Of a stretch of DNA of 16,614 nt, positions 7,730-15,949 are shown piece after piece. Within the stretch, counting starts at the first letter, position 1. Every line of letters starts with the position of its first letter. Made by a program: the position numbers and the translations under genes. The DNA is taken from positions 1-16,614 of the forward strand of contig BBFS01000107.1 in the NCBI GenBank assembly GCA_001313365.1. Direction: 5' to 3'. The stretch comes from Paenarthrobacter nitroguajacolicus JCM 14115. GTDB taxonomy: Bacteria; Actinomycetota; Actinomycetes; Actinomycetales; Micrococcaceae. The notes below the pieces were generated by a model. It ran no database searches and was not told where the DNA came from. It was given only the letters and a program-made list of their open reading frames with translations.

Positions 7730-7831
7730 GACGCAATATCGTCACCGACAAGGAAACAGCGAGGGGGGGTTGTCGGCTCATGCTTCGCGGCGTAGGCTCC
7801 TGCGGGCCATCATCGGATCGAGGAGTCGCTC

Positions 7832-8419
7832 ATGGGACAGCTGATCGTCCAGGATTTCGTTACCGCCGACGGATACGCCGCCGACACCAACAACGAGTTC
7901 AAAGCCTACGAACTGCTGGACGGGGGGGGTACGGCCGAATTTGACCGTGCCCAACTCGAATGGCTCGGCAGTGTGGAAGCAATGGTTCTGGGCGCCAACA
8001 CGTACAGGTACTTTGCTGAATACTGGCCTACCGACGCTCCGAAGGCGAGATCATCGCTCCAGCCTCAATGGCTGAGACGCCACGTGTTTTCACGCCACCT
8101 GAAGGACGCCCCTTGGGGGGGCGACTTCCCGCCGTCGACCGTTGAATCCGGCGACGCGATCGAGGGCATCCGTCGCATCAAACGGGAGTCCGCAAAGGAC
8201 ATCGTTCTCTGGGGGGGAAGCCTGTCGCTCGGCCAGACGTTCTTCGCCGCCGGGGGGGAAGTGGACGCTGTCCGGCTTGTGGTGATGCCGCTGGGCCAGG
8301 GCTCAGGCAGGGGGGGCGTGTTCCCGGCCGGACATGATCCTGCCCTGTTGAAGCTCGTGGACGTTAACAGCTATGACCAAGGTTTGGTGGAGCTCAGCTA
8401 CCTGGTGCTCAAGCGGTGA
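7832..8419 (+). CDS. RibD C-terminal / dihydrofolate reductase-like protein
   Basis: This is a cytoplasmic protein of the RibD C-terminal domain family, NADPH-dependent reductases related to dihydrofolate reductase; the natural substrate of such stand-alone members is usually unknown. The sequence has MGQLIVQDFVTADGYAADT at the N-terminus, then LEWLGSVEAMVLGANTYRYF, DIVLWGGSLSLGQTFF and RLVVMPLGQGSGRGG. Length 195 residues is normal for the family. The start has CGAGGAG 6 bp upstream. Five G runs (7922, 8115, 8211, 8252, 8310) each appear to add one glycine. Between about 8043 and 8100 another frame reads EIIAPASMAETPRVF, which fits the family better than the frame used, so two compensating indels are likely. 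It converges on cysE with only 7 bp between stop codons and no visible terminator. Confidence 0.8.
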   Translation: MGQLIVQDFVTADGYAADTNNEFKAYELLDGGGTAEFDRAQLEWLGSVEAMVLGANTYRYFAEYWPTDAPKARSSLQPQWLRRHVFSRHLKDAPWGGDFPPSTVESGDAIEGIRRIKRESAKDIVLWGGSLSLGQTFFAAGGEVDAVRLVVMPLGQGSGRGGVFPAGHDPALLKLVDVNSYDQGLVELSYLVLKR

Positions 8420-8426
8420 TGTGTTC

Positions 8427-9009
8427 CTAAGTAAGCAGCGCCGGATCGATGAAATCCTCGCGAGGGTCCACGGTGGCGCCGGGATCTTTTGAGCGTGAAA
8501 TTGCGGGGGGGAGGCCCACGGCGACAGAACGAGGCGGAACGTCTCGAACGACCACCGCGTTAGCACCGATTGCAGAGTGCTCACCCACGGTGACGGGACC
8601 TAGAACTTTAGCCCCGGAACCGAGCATGACGTGGTTGCCGATGGTGGGATGCCGCTTCGTCTTACTGAGGGCACGACCGCCCAAAGTGACGCCTTGATAC
8701 ATGAGGACATCGTCCCCAACTTCGGCCGTTTCCCCTACGACAATCCCCGTTCCATGGTCGATGAAAAGCCGCCGACCAATCGTGGCCCCGGGGGTGAATT
8801 GAAATTCCGGTCAGTGCCTTGGTTGCTTGGGAAATCAATCGAGCCGGACCGCGCAGGTGCGGCTTCTGCCACATCGAGTGGGCCAGCCGATGGCTCCAAA
8901 GGGCATGAACCCCTGAGTAGACAAGTGCCACCTCGAAGAGGCTTGTCGCCGCCGGGTCCTGGTTCTTGGCGGCGTGGAGATCTTCTTTCAGGAGCTCAAG
9001 GATATTCAT
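8427..9009 (-). CDS. cysE: Serine O-acetyltransferase (one apparent frameshift)
   Basis: The enzyme transfers acetyl from acetyl-CoA to L-serine, giving O-acetylserine for cysteine synthesis in the cytoplasm. The N-terminal helical part reads [20 protein letters not shown] and [10 protein letters not shown]. The left-handed beta-helix (hexapeptide repeats) covers [42 protein letters not shown] and [21 protein letters not shown] is the conserved hexapeptide-repeat signature. Reconstructed length is about 193 residues, the short Gram-positive form. The frame breaks at the G run 8790-8794 (five present, four needed for IHPGATIG). The run at 8505-8511 adds a proline in VGLPAISRS. The ATG overlaps the tenA stop by 4 bp (9006-9009), so translation is probably coupled. 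Confidence 0.88.
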
Positions 9010-9667
9010 GAAACGTGTACAGCCAGCGCAGCGTCGAAGAACGCGCGCTCCAGCCGCACCGCTTCAGCGAAGGTGGCGGCTACGCGCTCGCGTGCAGCGG
9101 CGTCGGCAGGTTCGACGGCGTCGAACTCGTCGCGTAGCCAGGTCACCCATGCGTTGTACTCCGGGTTGTTGTGGAGGCGGATCCACTCGGCATGCTTTGC
9201 GTGGGCGGGCCATTCTTTGGTGTCCCCGGCGCGGGCAGCCCAGTCTCCGTAGAGCCACTCGGCAACCAACAGCACTGCCAGGACTTCCGGTAGGAGCGGG
9301 TAGCGAGGGCGCTGCGCATCAGGTTGTCGAAATCCCGGGTGGCAGATCCCAGCGCGGGTGCGGTTCGATCCGCCTCGAGGACGTCGAGTTCATTGAAGAA
9401 ATCCTGGAAGTACGTGTTCTCGTCCGAAGCGAAAGCTCCGAGAACCCGCGCAAACACCAGCCGCGAAGGCAGCGAAGGTGCCGATGCGACAGCTTGGCCC
9501 AGGAGGGCGGTGAAGGCATCGCAGAACTGGTAATCCTGGACGAGGTAGCGGCGCAGGTTCTCGTCCGAAAGTGACCCGTCGAGTAGCTGGTCCACGAACG
9601 GATGGTTGACGGCGGCGTCCCAGTCCCCCCCGGCAGTCTGGTTCTTGAGTTCATTGGCAAAGCCCAC
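9006..9667 (-). CDS. tenA: TenA-family thiaminase II / aminopyrimidine hydrolase
   Basis: TenA proteins hydrolyse aminopyrimidine breakdown products of thiamine for salvage of the pyrimidine half. The sequence has HPFVDQLLDGSLSDENLRRY, LVQDYQFCDAFTALLGQAVA and, in the second piece, LLVAEWLYGDWA. The ending is [11 protein letters not shown]. About 220 residues is normal. Where classical TenA has a catalytic Cys before the WLY motif, this protein appears to have Glu (VAEWLY), which suggests the TenA_E subgroup; this assignment is inference. The GTG start at 9667 has AGGAGG 7 bp upstream. One base is missing at about 9289 (SYPEVLAVLLVAE expected), and the run at 9625-9631 adds a glycine. The stop overlaps the cysE start. 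The 106-bp gap upstream separates it from the divergent stress gene and should hold both promoters. Confidence 0.85.
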
Positions 9668-9773
9668 GGTTTTTCCTCCTGAGGTGTCAGCATCGGAGCC
9701 TAGCAGCGTACCGCTCCGTGGAGGCGGGCGTTACGCTATGGTGCCGGTCCCTGCGCCAGCGTAGGCTCGGGCC

Positions 9774-10652
9774 ATGACGAACGAGCGCGCATCGAAGACG
9801 ATCGTGGTTGGCTATGACGGATCCGAAGAATCACACCGCGCCGTCCAATGGGCCGCCAAGCACGCGATCCTGCGGGACTGTTCCCTCCACGTTGTGCACT
9901 GTTCCTTGTGGGTCCTGCTGTCCCACAACAGGGGTCCCGTTCCTGGTGTTGCCGACAGCGGACTGGAACGGGCCGCCCAAAAAGTCCTCGAAGAGGGGAT
10001 GGCGCTCGCCAAAGAGACAGTCCCCGAACTGGAAGTCCACACCACTTTGCTGCATGGGATGCCACGCGATCATCTGGCCCACGTCTCAGTGGGTGCGGAG
10101 ATGCTGGTACTCGGAAGCCGGGGACTTGGCGGGTTCATGGGCTTGCTGGTGGGCTCCGTGAGTTTGGAGATGGCAGCAACCGCGGAGTGCCCGGTGGCGG
10201 TGATCCGCGCAGATGACCACCCGGAGGGTCCAGTGCTGCTTGCAGTTGATGACTCCGGATCCCCCCCGGCAGCCCTCGACGACGCCTGTCTTTTCGCGGC
10301 AGCAACGGGTGCCGACCTCATGATCGTCCACGTGCTGCACGAACCGGAGGGGTACCGGCGGTTGCGCGAGCCTGTGGAAGCTTACCCGGACGCTGAAGCG
10401 ATGCTTGACGCTGTGCTGAGCCGGGCACGCCACAAAGCGCCCGGAGTCACAGTGGCCGGCGAGTTGCTGGTTGATGCTTCATTCTCCCGTGCCGTGGTCA
10501 AGGCTTCTCAAGGGGCACGCCTCACGGTGGTCGGGACCAAAGGCCATGGCCTAATCAAAGGCACCATAGGCTCCACGGCGCATGCCGTGCTTCACCACGC
10601 CGACAGTCCAGTGCTGGTTTCACGTCGCAAGCCCACGTCCGAGGCCACGTAG
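9774..10652 (+). CDS. Universal stress protein with two UspA domains
   Basis: This is a cytoplasmic tandem universal stress protein of 292 residues, with no frame break. Domain 1 (about 8-145) starts KTIVVGYDGSEESHRAVQWA and ends in the ATP-binding pattern GSRGLGGFMGLLVGSVS. Domain 2 (about 153-285) starts VLLAVDDSGSP and ends in GTKGHGLIKGTIGSTAHAV. The G-x2-G-x9-G-S/T signature in both halves fits ATP-binding Usp proteins. Such proteins help survival in starvation, oxygen limitation or other stress, but no specific partner can be named. The run at 10261-10267 probably adds one proline (DSGSPAALDD expected). A hairpin repeat follows directly after the stop. The start ATG has only a weak Shine-Dalgarno. 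Confidence 0.88.
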   Translation: MTNERASKTIVVGYDGSEESHRAVQWAAKHAILRDCSLHVVHCSLWVLLSHNRGPVPGVADSGLERAAQKVLEEGMALAKETVPELEVHTTLLHGMPRDHLAHVSVGAEMLVLGSRGLGGFMGLLVGSVSLEMAATAECPVAVIRADDHPEGPVLLAVDDSGSPPAALDDACLFAAATGADLMIVHVLHEPEGYRRLREPVEAYPDAEAMLDAVLSRARHKAPGVTVAGELLVDASFSRAVVKASQGARLTVVGTKGHGLIKGTIGSTAHAVLHHADSPVLVSRRKPTSEAT

Positions 10653-10691
10653 ACCCGCCTTTCGGAGGTCCTCGCAGGGACTCCCTCCGGC
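10651..10691 (+). repeat. Hairpin repeat, copy 1, after the stress protein gene
   Basis: The stretch starts AGACCCGC, contains GAGGTCCTC and AGGGACTCCCTC, and can fold with outer stem CGGAGG/CCTCCG (10663-10689). A close copy in the same orientation is at 13436-13475. It begins at the last bases of the Usp stop codon, so copy 1 may act as its terminator. No U run follows. Confidence 0.6.
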
Positions 10692-10717
10692 GACGGACCG
10701 GATCTATGGTGGAGTCC

Positions 10718-11622
10718 ATGGACAATCGGGCGGAAGTACGCGAATTTCTGATTTCCCGGCGGGCCCACGTGGCCCCGGAACAGGTTGGGTTGCCCACGGG
10801 ATCCAACCGGCGGGTCAAGGGGGGGCTGCGCCGCAGCGAAGTGGCTACCCTTGCCGGGTTGAGCGTGGAGTATTACACCCGCTTGGAGCGGGGGGGTGCC
10901 ATCAGCGGCGCTTCGCCACAAGTACTGGAGAGCATCGCCCGAGCGCTGAACTTGGATGACGCTGAACGGCACATCTGTTTGATCTCGCCCACGCGGCCAG
11001 TCCTGTTGCCAGACCCCCCGCGGCGCCGGAATGCGAAATCGTACGTTCCCCATGAGAGCCTGCAGTGGGCGCTGGATGCTGTCACGGCCGGACCCGCTTT
11101 TGTCCGGAATGGTCGCATGGACCTGTTGGCCGTGAACCCCTTGGCCCGGGCGTTTTATATGGACTGCTATGACATGCCGGGGGGCAGGCGCCCAACATCG
11201 CCAGATTCACGTTTCTGGATGATCGCGCGCATGAGTTCTACCCGGATTGGGACGCCTTTGCGGAGGTGACAGTTTCAATCCTTCGCACCGAGGCCGGACG
11301 CGACCCGCACAACAAGGAACTGCACGATCTTATTGGTGAACTGAGCACCCGCAGCGATGAGTTCCGCACACGGTGGGGGTGCGCACAACGTCCGGCATCA
11401 CGGAACGGGTTTCAAGACGTTCAATCATCCGATCGTGGGCGAGATGACACTCGCGTACGAGGCTTGGAAATGGCCGCCGAACCCGGGCTGACCCTGACCA
11501 TCTACGCGGCGGAACCCGGGTCGCCGTCGGCCGAGCGCCTTCAGTTGCTGGCCTCCTGGGCGGCCAGCGAATACGGACAGGGCGTCCAGCCTGCGTCCGA
11601 GAAGTCACGGACGGACAGCTGA
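10718..11622 (+). CDS. MmyB-like XRE-family transcriptional regulator (frameshifted)
   Basis: The N-terminal part is a helix-turn-helix: MDNRAEVREFLISRRA, then LRRSEVATLAGLSVEYYTRLERG and PQVLESIARALNLDDAER. The C-terminal part is the MmyB-like ligand-binding domain (ESLQWALDAVTAGPAFVRNG, LAVNPLARAFY, SILRTEAGRDPHNKELHDLI). The MmyB structure binds a fatty acid, but targets of most homologues are unknown. I chose ATG at 10718 because the family starts with MDN/MDR; ATG at 10706 is in frame. The frame shifts at the G6 run 11179-11184 (before APNIARFTFLDD). Another pair, at 11374-11378 (plus one) and about 11463 (minus one), hides NVRHHGTGFKTFNHPIVG. Runs at 10819 and 10890 each add one residue. 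Reconstructed length is about 300 residues, normal for the family. The gene stands alone on the plus strand. Confidence 0.82.
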
Positions 11623-11653
11623 CTGCAGGACAGCTGACTGCAGGACAGCTGAC
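11613..11653 (+). repeat. 15-bp tandem repeat at the regulator stop codon
   Basis: GGACAGCTGACTGCA occurs at 11613-11627 and 11628-11642, with 11 bases of a third copy to 11653. The stop codon of the regulator (11620-11622) lies in the first unit. Each unit contains the palindrome CAGCTG. Slippage duplication is the simplest origin. Confidence 0.85.
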
Positions 11654-11695
11654 GACGGCGGTGCTGCCGCACGCTTTATCGTCGATGCCGGCCGG

Positions 11696-12201
11696 TCACG
11701 GGCTGACTTCCACACGAACCTCCTGGCCCTCGAAGCGCGCAAGCTCGTCCGGCGTCGCGTTGTAGCGGCCCAAGTGGATGGTCTGGTCGGAGAAACCGAT
11801 CCCCCCCGAAGTGTTGTAGTAGAAACCGAGGTTTCCCCCCCAGGGGACGAAGTAGATCAGGTCGCCATCCTGGGGGGGTCGGACCCGGGAGACCCCCCCT
11901 CATAGTCGAGAGGCCGAGGCAGATCCGCGATCTTCTCCTTGCCGGCAAACTCTTCCATGGTGAGGGTGAGTGGCAGCATGCTCAGAAAGTCCCGGGTAGC
12001 GGGGGGGTTGTCTTCACCGATGGTCACGTCCAGAGATACCGAGCCGGCGCTGAAGCGGACTACGGTACCTACGACGCTGCCGGCAGCAGGGCTGGATGTC
12101 TCACTGGCCGACGTCGGGGGGGTAGCTCCGCCGGTGGGAAATGGGCTGCAGCTAACCAGCGCAGACGCCAGCAGCAGTATTGCTGCAGTGCGGCGCTTCA
12201 T
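11696..12201 (-). CDS. Cyclophilin-like fold lipoprotein
   Basis: This is an exported lipoprotein of about 165 residues. The start MKRRTAAILLLASALVSC carries a lipobox (LVSC), and a Thr/Ser/Pro-rich linker follows. The domain has VRFSAGSVSLDVTI, TRDFLSMLPLTLTMEEFAG, KEKIADLPRPLDYEG, GDLIYFVPWG, NLGFYYNTSG and SDQTIHLGRYNATPDELARF. This is the bacterial cyclophilin-like family (DUF369-type fold). A prolyl isomerase role is not established for it. The frame shifts at 11872-11878 (DPQDGD needs five bases, seven present). Runs at 11801, 11835, 11893 and 12001 add residues. The true stop, after EVRVEVSP, is at 11696. The ATG overlaps the MFS transporter stop by 4 bp (12198-12201), so the two are made together. 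This suggests a shared envelope task, as yet unknown. Confidence 0.78.
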
Positions 12202-13401
12202 GGCCGGGCACCTTCCTTACGATCCTTGAGCATCAACAATGTGAGCGGCGCGAAGTAGAGCGCGGCAATGCCTGTTCCCACCAGCACAGGTCCCGTGGCT
12301 CCAAGCGCGGACTCCAGGCGTAACCGGCGATCCACGATCCCACGGCCGTACCGAGGTTGAACGCTGAGGTGCTGAGCGCGAGGCAAGGGTGGGCGCGTGG
12401 CCGGCATAACCAACGGCTTTGCCGATCAGAATCGGGTTGGTGGCCATGCCGAAGAGCCCTAGCAAGAAGATCAGGACCACTGTCATCACGGCGAAGTGGG
12501 AGAACAGGGAAAGGGCACCCAGCACCAGGAACGTCATACCCGCCGAGATGAACAATGCCGGATAGGGGTGGTGTGCGCCGAAGTGACCTCCAAGATTGGA
12601 GCCGATGAACGCCCCCCCACACCGTAGGCCACCAAAACCAACGGAACCACGGAAGCGGACAGACCCGTGTTTTCAGTAAGCAGCGGAGAGATGAAGCTGT
12701 AGGCAGCCAAGGATGATCCGCACACGATCGCGCAGCCCGCCAGGACAAGCCAGACCCTGGCATCACGCATGCTGGCAAGCTCTGCCCGCACGGAGGGAGT
12801 GGGCCCGGTTTCGGGGGGGCTTGCCGGGACCAGCCGGTACACCACAACAGCCGCCGCCAGAGCAAGAACAGCCAAAGCCCAGAATGGGCCACGCCAGCCA
12901 ATCACCTGGCCTGCGAAGGCCCCCAGCGGCACACCGACCACGTTGGCGAGCATGCCACCCCCCCAAGACAACGCCCAGCGCCCGGGACGCTGAAGCCGCA
13001 CCTGCAGCTTTAGCACCCACGACGGCGGCTACCGCCCAGAAAGCGCCAGTCGCCAGTGCCGTTACGAAACGAGCCACCAGGATCAGCGGGAAGTCGGAAG
13101 TAAGGGCAACAACACGTGGCCCACAGCGAAGACAACAAGCGCGAGGCTCAGCGTCAGACGCCGGGGCAGCTTCAGGGTCAGGATGGACATTGTGGGGGGT
13201 GCCGACGATCATGCCCACCGCAAAGACCGTGATCATGAGGCCAGCACTTGCCACGGACACCCCCCCAAGATCGCCCGCAATCTCAGGCAGTATGCCCGCA
13301 ACGATGAACTCGGTGGTCCCCATGAGGAACACTCCGGCCGCCAGAACGTAGGTCACCAGTGGCAAACGACGGGTCTTGGTGGAGGAAATGGTTGTGGTCA
13401 T
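12198..13401 (-). CDS. MFS drug/sugar efflux transporter (at least six frameshifts)
   Basis: This is a 12-helix inner-membrane exporter of the DHA1 (AraJ/Cmx-like) group, about 395 residues when reconstructed. Blocks in order are VTYVLAAGVFLMGTTEFIVA, VASAGLMITVFAVGMIVGTP, ILVARFVTALATGAFWAVAA, MLANVVGVPLGAFAGQVIG, FWALAVLALAAAVVVY, AAYSFISPLL, FLLGLFGMATNPILIG and GIAALYFAPLTLLML. Group members export drugs or sugars; the substrate here cannot be read. Breaks are seen at 13194-13199 (plus one), about 13110 (minus one), 12958-12964, 12612-12618 (plus two), about 12386 and about 12322 (each minus one). The runs at 13260 and 12813 add one residue each. The conserved parts are intact around each break, so I favour sequence errors over a decayed gene. 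The ATG at 13401 has no clear Shine-Dalgarno. The stop overlaps the downstream lipoprotein gene. Confidence 0.8.
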
Positions 13402-13909
13402 GACTTCAGAACATCAGGTTTAGAGAGTGTTAGGGAGACCCGCTTGAGGGAGGTCCTCCGAGGGACTCCCTCAACGCAACCTCTTCTTCGGCCAGCAGGC
13501 CGCTTTGCGGTCGGGCGCTGCTTCCGGGATTCCAGTCGAACGTAGACTGCGTTCCACTCGAGAGCGAGTCCTTTTGGCGGGTGGCTCCGAGCTCGGCATT
13601 TTCGTGCATTCGTCAGTGCATCCTCGGCATCCAGAACATCCAATCTGTGCAATCTCTCCAGTCCGCTACTGACAACCGGGTAGGCGATACATTCCGAGAA
13701 AAACTAGTTGTCAAAAACTCTGATGATTATCAGCATGCTTTGCAATCTACTTTGTCTCATTCTTGGATACTCTTGCCTTTTGCTCGAATCGGTCGTAGCC
13801 TGCGAGAACCAAACAGTCCTCACTTTGTGGGTCTGCAAAGCTCGAAACCCATCAAGATCTCTGATAGGCATAATGCTTTGATCAATCATTCGGCTTTGGG
13901 GGGGGAAGT
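13402..13909. other. 508-bp gap without a recognised gene
   Basis: The gap holds the second hairpin repeat (13436-13475) near the MFS start. From about 13700 on there is a visibly A/T-richer stretch (for example GATGATTATCAGCATGCTTT). I see no convincing protein in any frame; open frames here lack a Shine-Dalgarno and recognisable motifs. The promoters of the MFS gene (minus) and the lipoprotein gene at 13910 (plus) must lie here. The base-composition step may mark the left edge of acquired DNA carrying the next two genes. Confidence 0.5.
13436..13475 (+). repeat. Hairpin repeat, copy 2, upstream of the MFS gene
   Basis: It begins AGACCCGCTTG and contains GGAGGTCCTCCG and AGGGACTCCCTC. The outer stem GAGGGAG/CTCCCTC (13446-13452 and 13466-13472) encloses a smaller TCC/GGA pairing. 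It matches copy 1 at 10651-10691 over about 40 bp with scattered changes. Some differences preserve pairing (outer stem CGGAGG/CCTCCG in copy 1 against GAGGGAG/CTCCCTC here), which suggests selection on the fold. Confidence 0.6.
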
Positions 13910-14417
13910 ATGGGGGGGAATCGTCGACTGCTCGGAAGCACTATTGTTCTCGGGCTCGCAACACTCACGGCTTCCTCCTGCGGAACTGGCGGATCTCCGG
14001 AATCATTTCCGGACGAATCATCGGTGTCGCAACCTCCCTCGACTGAATGCGTGAAATTCCTGCCTGATGCGCCTTGCGGGAAATTTAGAAGTACCGCGGG
14101 AACTGCTGCCGGCCAACCAATATCGTGGGTGGCCGGAGGGGGAGATAACAGCACAATTGAACCGAGTCGGTGAAGACACCTATCTGACTGCCGTTCTTCC
14201 ATGTGGACCCATAAATGCTGCCGTAGCAATCGAAGGTTCAGGCATGGTTTTGTCCGGAGAGCTGGTTGTGGGCGCCTCCGGGTGCGTTGACGCCGCGAAA
14301 GGCGAGCAACGGACTTGGGCGCTGAACCTTCTCCAAGGAGGTGTTCAGCTCAATTACATGAACGGTGTATTGACATGGACAAACGGCATGGACTCACTAA
14401 CGTTCGGTGCAATCTAA
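13910..14417 (+). CDS. Small META-like lipoprotein (one apparent frameshift)
   Basis: This is an exported lipoprotein of about 165 residues. The signal sequence reads RRLLGSTIVLGLATLTASSC, with the lipobox ASSC, then a Gly/Ser/Pro linker. The second half, in another frame, reads ELLPANQYRGWPEGEITAQL, TYLTAVLPCGPINAAVAI, GSGMVLSGELVVGASGC, LNLLQGGVQLNYMNGVLTWT and SLTFGAI. The order CGxxN-A, a later GC, then LTWTNG and LTF resembles the META/HslJ domain, which occurs in many actinobacterial lipoproteins of unknown function. The assignment is tentative. The frame changes between about 14071 and 14115. The run at 13912-13918 adds a glycine right after the start ATG. The gene lies in the A/T-richer block, just upstream of the protease on the same strand, with a 108-bp gap that holds an inverted repeat. 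Confidence 0.6.
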
Positions 14418-14486
14418 CCTGTTCAACCCCCCTTGCATTGCCGCCATCAGGAACGCTCCCCCCCTTGGAGTGATTCGCTAGGCACA

Positions 14487-14505
14487 TGTCGATGATGCAT
14501 CGACA
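14487..14505. promoter_or_regulatory. Inverted repeat upstream of the protease gene
   Basis: TGTCGATG (14487-14494) and CATCGACA (14498-14505) are exact reverse complements with a 3-base spacer. The site ends 20 bp before the TTG start, near where a transcript leader would be. It may be an operator; the binding protein is unknown. Confidence 0.45.
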
Positions 14506-14525
14506 CGATAAGACGAGGGAATTCA

Positions 14526-15828
14526 TTGATCAAGAAATCTTTGCCCATAGCGGCAAGTGCCTTTCTGCTGCTGCTCAGTATGGCCGCTCCAGCCACCGCA
14601 GCGTCAGACTCACCTGTTATGCCTCCTGGTGAAGGTGCCATCGAGGAATATGCCAAGAGCGTCGGAAGTGACTTTCTGGAAAATCAGAAAAGGCTCTCCG
14701 ACTTCAAATACTGGATCACGCAGTCCCCCGGGATCTATGATGCCGGCTACGTTGAACAGGTCAACGATGCAAAAGTGCTCTCTGTGAAGGCTCTGTGGAA
14801 GGGTGATTCCCCGCTCCGTGAAACTATTGCCGCCGAAGGGCGGACGCGGGGGGGATCACCGTGACATTCTCCGAGCGACCATACTCAATGCCGGAAATTG
14901 ATTCGGCGACCGAAGCCCTGATGAGAAACGATAAGGTCTTTGAACCGCTGGGTTCAAGATCGCGTCTATTGGCGGCATCGGTGATGATGCGGGTCAAATC
15001 ATAATTCGGTGATCCGCACTGAAAGGGGGGGAAGACAACTTACTCACAATGTCGGAGCGTGCAGCAGTGGAGAATGCGGCACGCGAGATCACCAAGTTGC
15101 CCATCAAAGTAATTGATGGCATCCAAGCGCGCCCGGCCACGAGAATGAATGACTACAGTCCCTTCAACTCTGGCGCCTATCTGCTCAATGCTAACGGCAC
15201 AGCATGTTCGACAGGGTTCGCTCTAAAGGCGACTACCGGAACCGGGAATTGGACGACTACCGCACGACATTGCGATGGCACGAGCTGGTGGACTGCACGC
15301 GACAACGCCGGCTCTTCAGCTGGGATGCAGTGGAGGGATTCCCCCCCGGATGGCCAGGCTGCCCTGCTGTCGGCAGGCGGTAGCATGCAGATGTTTGACG
15401 GGGGCTTGGAATAACACCGCGGGCTACTCCAAACCAGTTGCTGGATTCCACGATCTGTCACTGGGTGACTACGTATGTACTAGCGGCGGTAACTCAGGAG
15501 TTCACTGCAACATCGGGGGGGTCATGTATCTCAACTTCTATTGGAACGACGGATACGGATACGCCTCACAAATGGAAGGCTATCAAGCTACAAACGGTCA
15601 GTGGGCCGCGATCCAAGGTGACAGCGGCGGCCCCGTACTTGTTCCTTACGGTAACGGCAGCGTAGGAGCTGCCGGCATGATCCAGGCGGTCGCTGGCACC
15701 TTGTATAACAACGGCAACTGCGGCAGCGTTCGGGACGGAGGGGGGCGAATCTCTGCAGTCGATACGTTTGGTTCACCTCTACCCGCACGATTGCGAACAG
15801 CCTGGGAATGAACCTGGTCACTTGGTAG
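14526..15828 (+). CDS. Secreted trypsin-like (S1 family) serine protease with propeptide, frameshifted
   Basis: This is an extracellular protease of about 430 residues. The TTG start at 14526 has GAGGGA 5 bp upstream. The signal peptide is IKKSLPIAASAFLLLLS, then MAAPATA. A propeptide of about 160 residues follows (AIEEYAKSVGSDFLENQKRL, SERAAVENAAREITKLPIKV). The catalytic domain has NGTACSTGFALK, the His motif TTARHCDG, a probable Asp in MQMFDGAW, VCTSGGNSGVHC, and the nucleophile motif IQGDSGGPV. The C-terminus is WFTSTRTIANSLGMNLVTW, stop at 15826-15828. The catalytic triad is thus complete once the frame is mended. Breaks: 14848-14854 (plus two), about 14952, about 15009, 15025-15031 (plus two), about 15047, 15401-15405 (plus one) and about 15768. 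Runs at 15341 and 15515 add one codon each. A hairpin terminator follows. Substrate is unknown; a nutritional or competitive role is possible. Confidence 0.85.
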
Positions 15829-15911
15829 TTCCCCCCCAACAAGGCCGCAGCGGCGGAGGCAGGATACCTAAGGTCTGGTCGCCATCATTGTTTCCACAGG
15901 ATGTCGGCAGA

Positions 15912-15949
15912 CAGAAGCCCCATCTGGAACAACCGGATGGGGGCTTCTG
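15912..15949 (+). terminator. Terminator after the protease gene
   Basis: Arms CAGAAGCCCCATC (15912-15924) and GATGGGGGCTTCTG (15936-15949) pair around a loop of 11 bases. The pairing is exact if the C run of four or the G run of five is off by one, again a homopolymer mismatch. There is no long U tract. Confidence 0.65.

Noticed and set aside
11613..11653. CRISPR-like array
   Set aside because: Units are 15 bp, directly abutting and without spacers; the same is true at 16146-16190.
12198..13401. MFS gene as a true pseudogene
   Set aside because: Each fragment keeps strong conservation, breaks are single-base or run-length changes, and neighbouring essential-type genes show the same damage, so sequence error is more likely.
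10651..13475. Insertion sequence bounded by the two hairpin repeats
   Set aside because: The copies are direct, not inverted, and the DNA between them holds no transposase, only ordinary regulator, lipoprotein and MFS genes.
13398..13652. Minus-strand open frame upstream of the MFS gene
   Set aside because: It is basic low-complexity sequence running through the hairpin repeat, without a Shine-Dalgarno or known motif.
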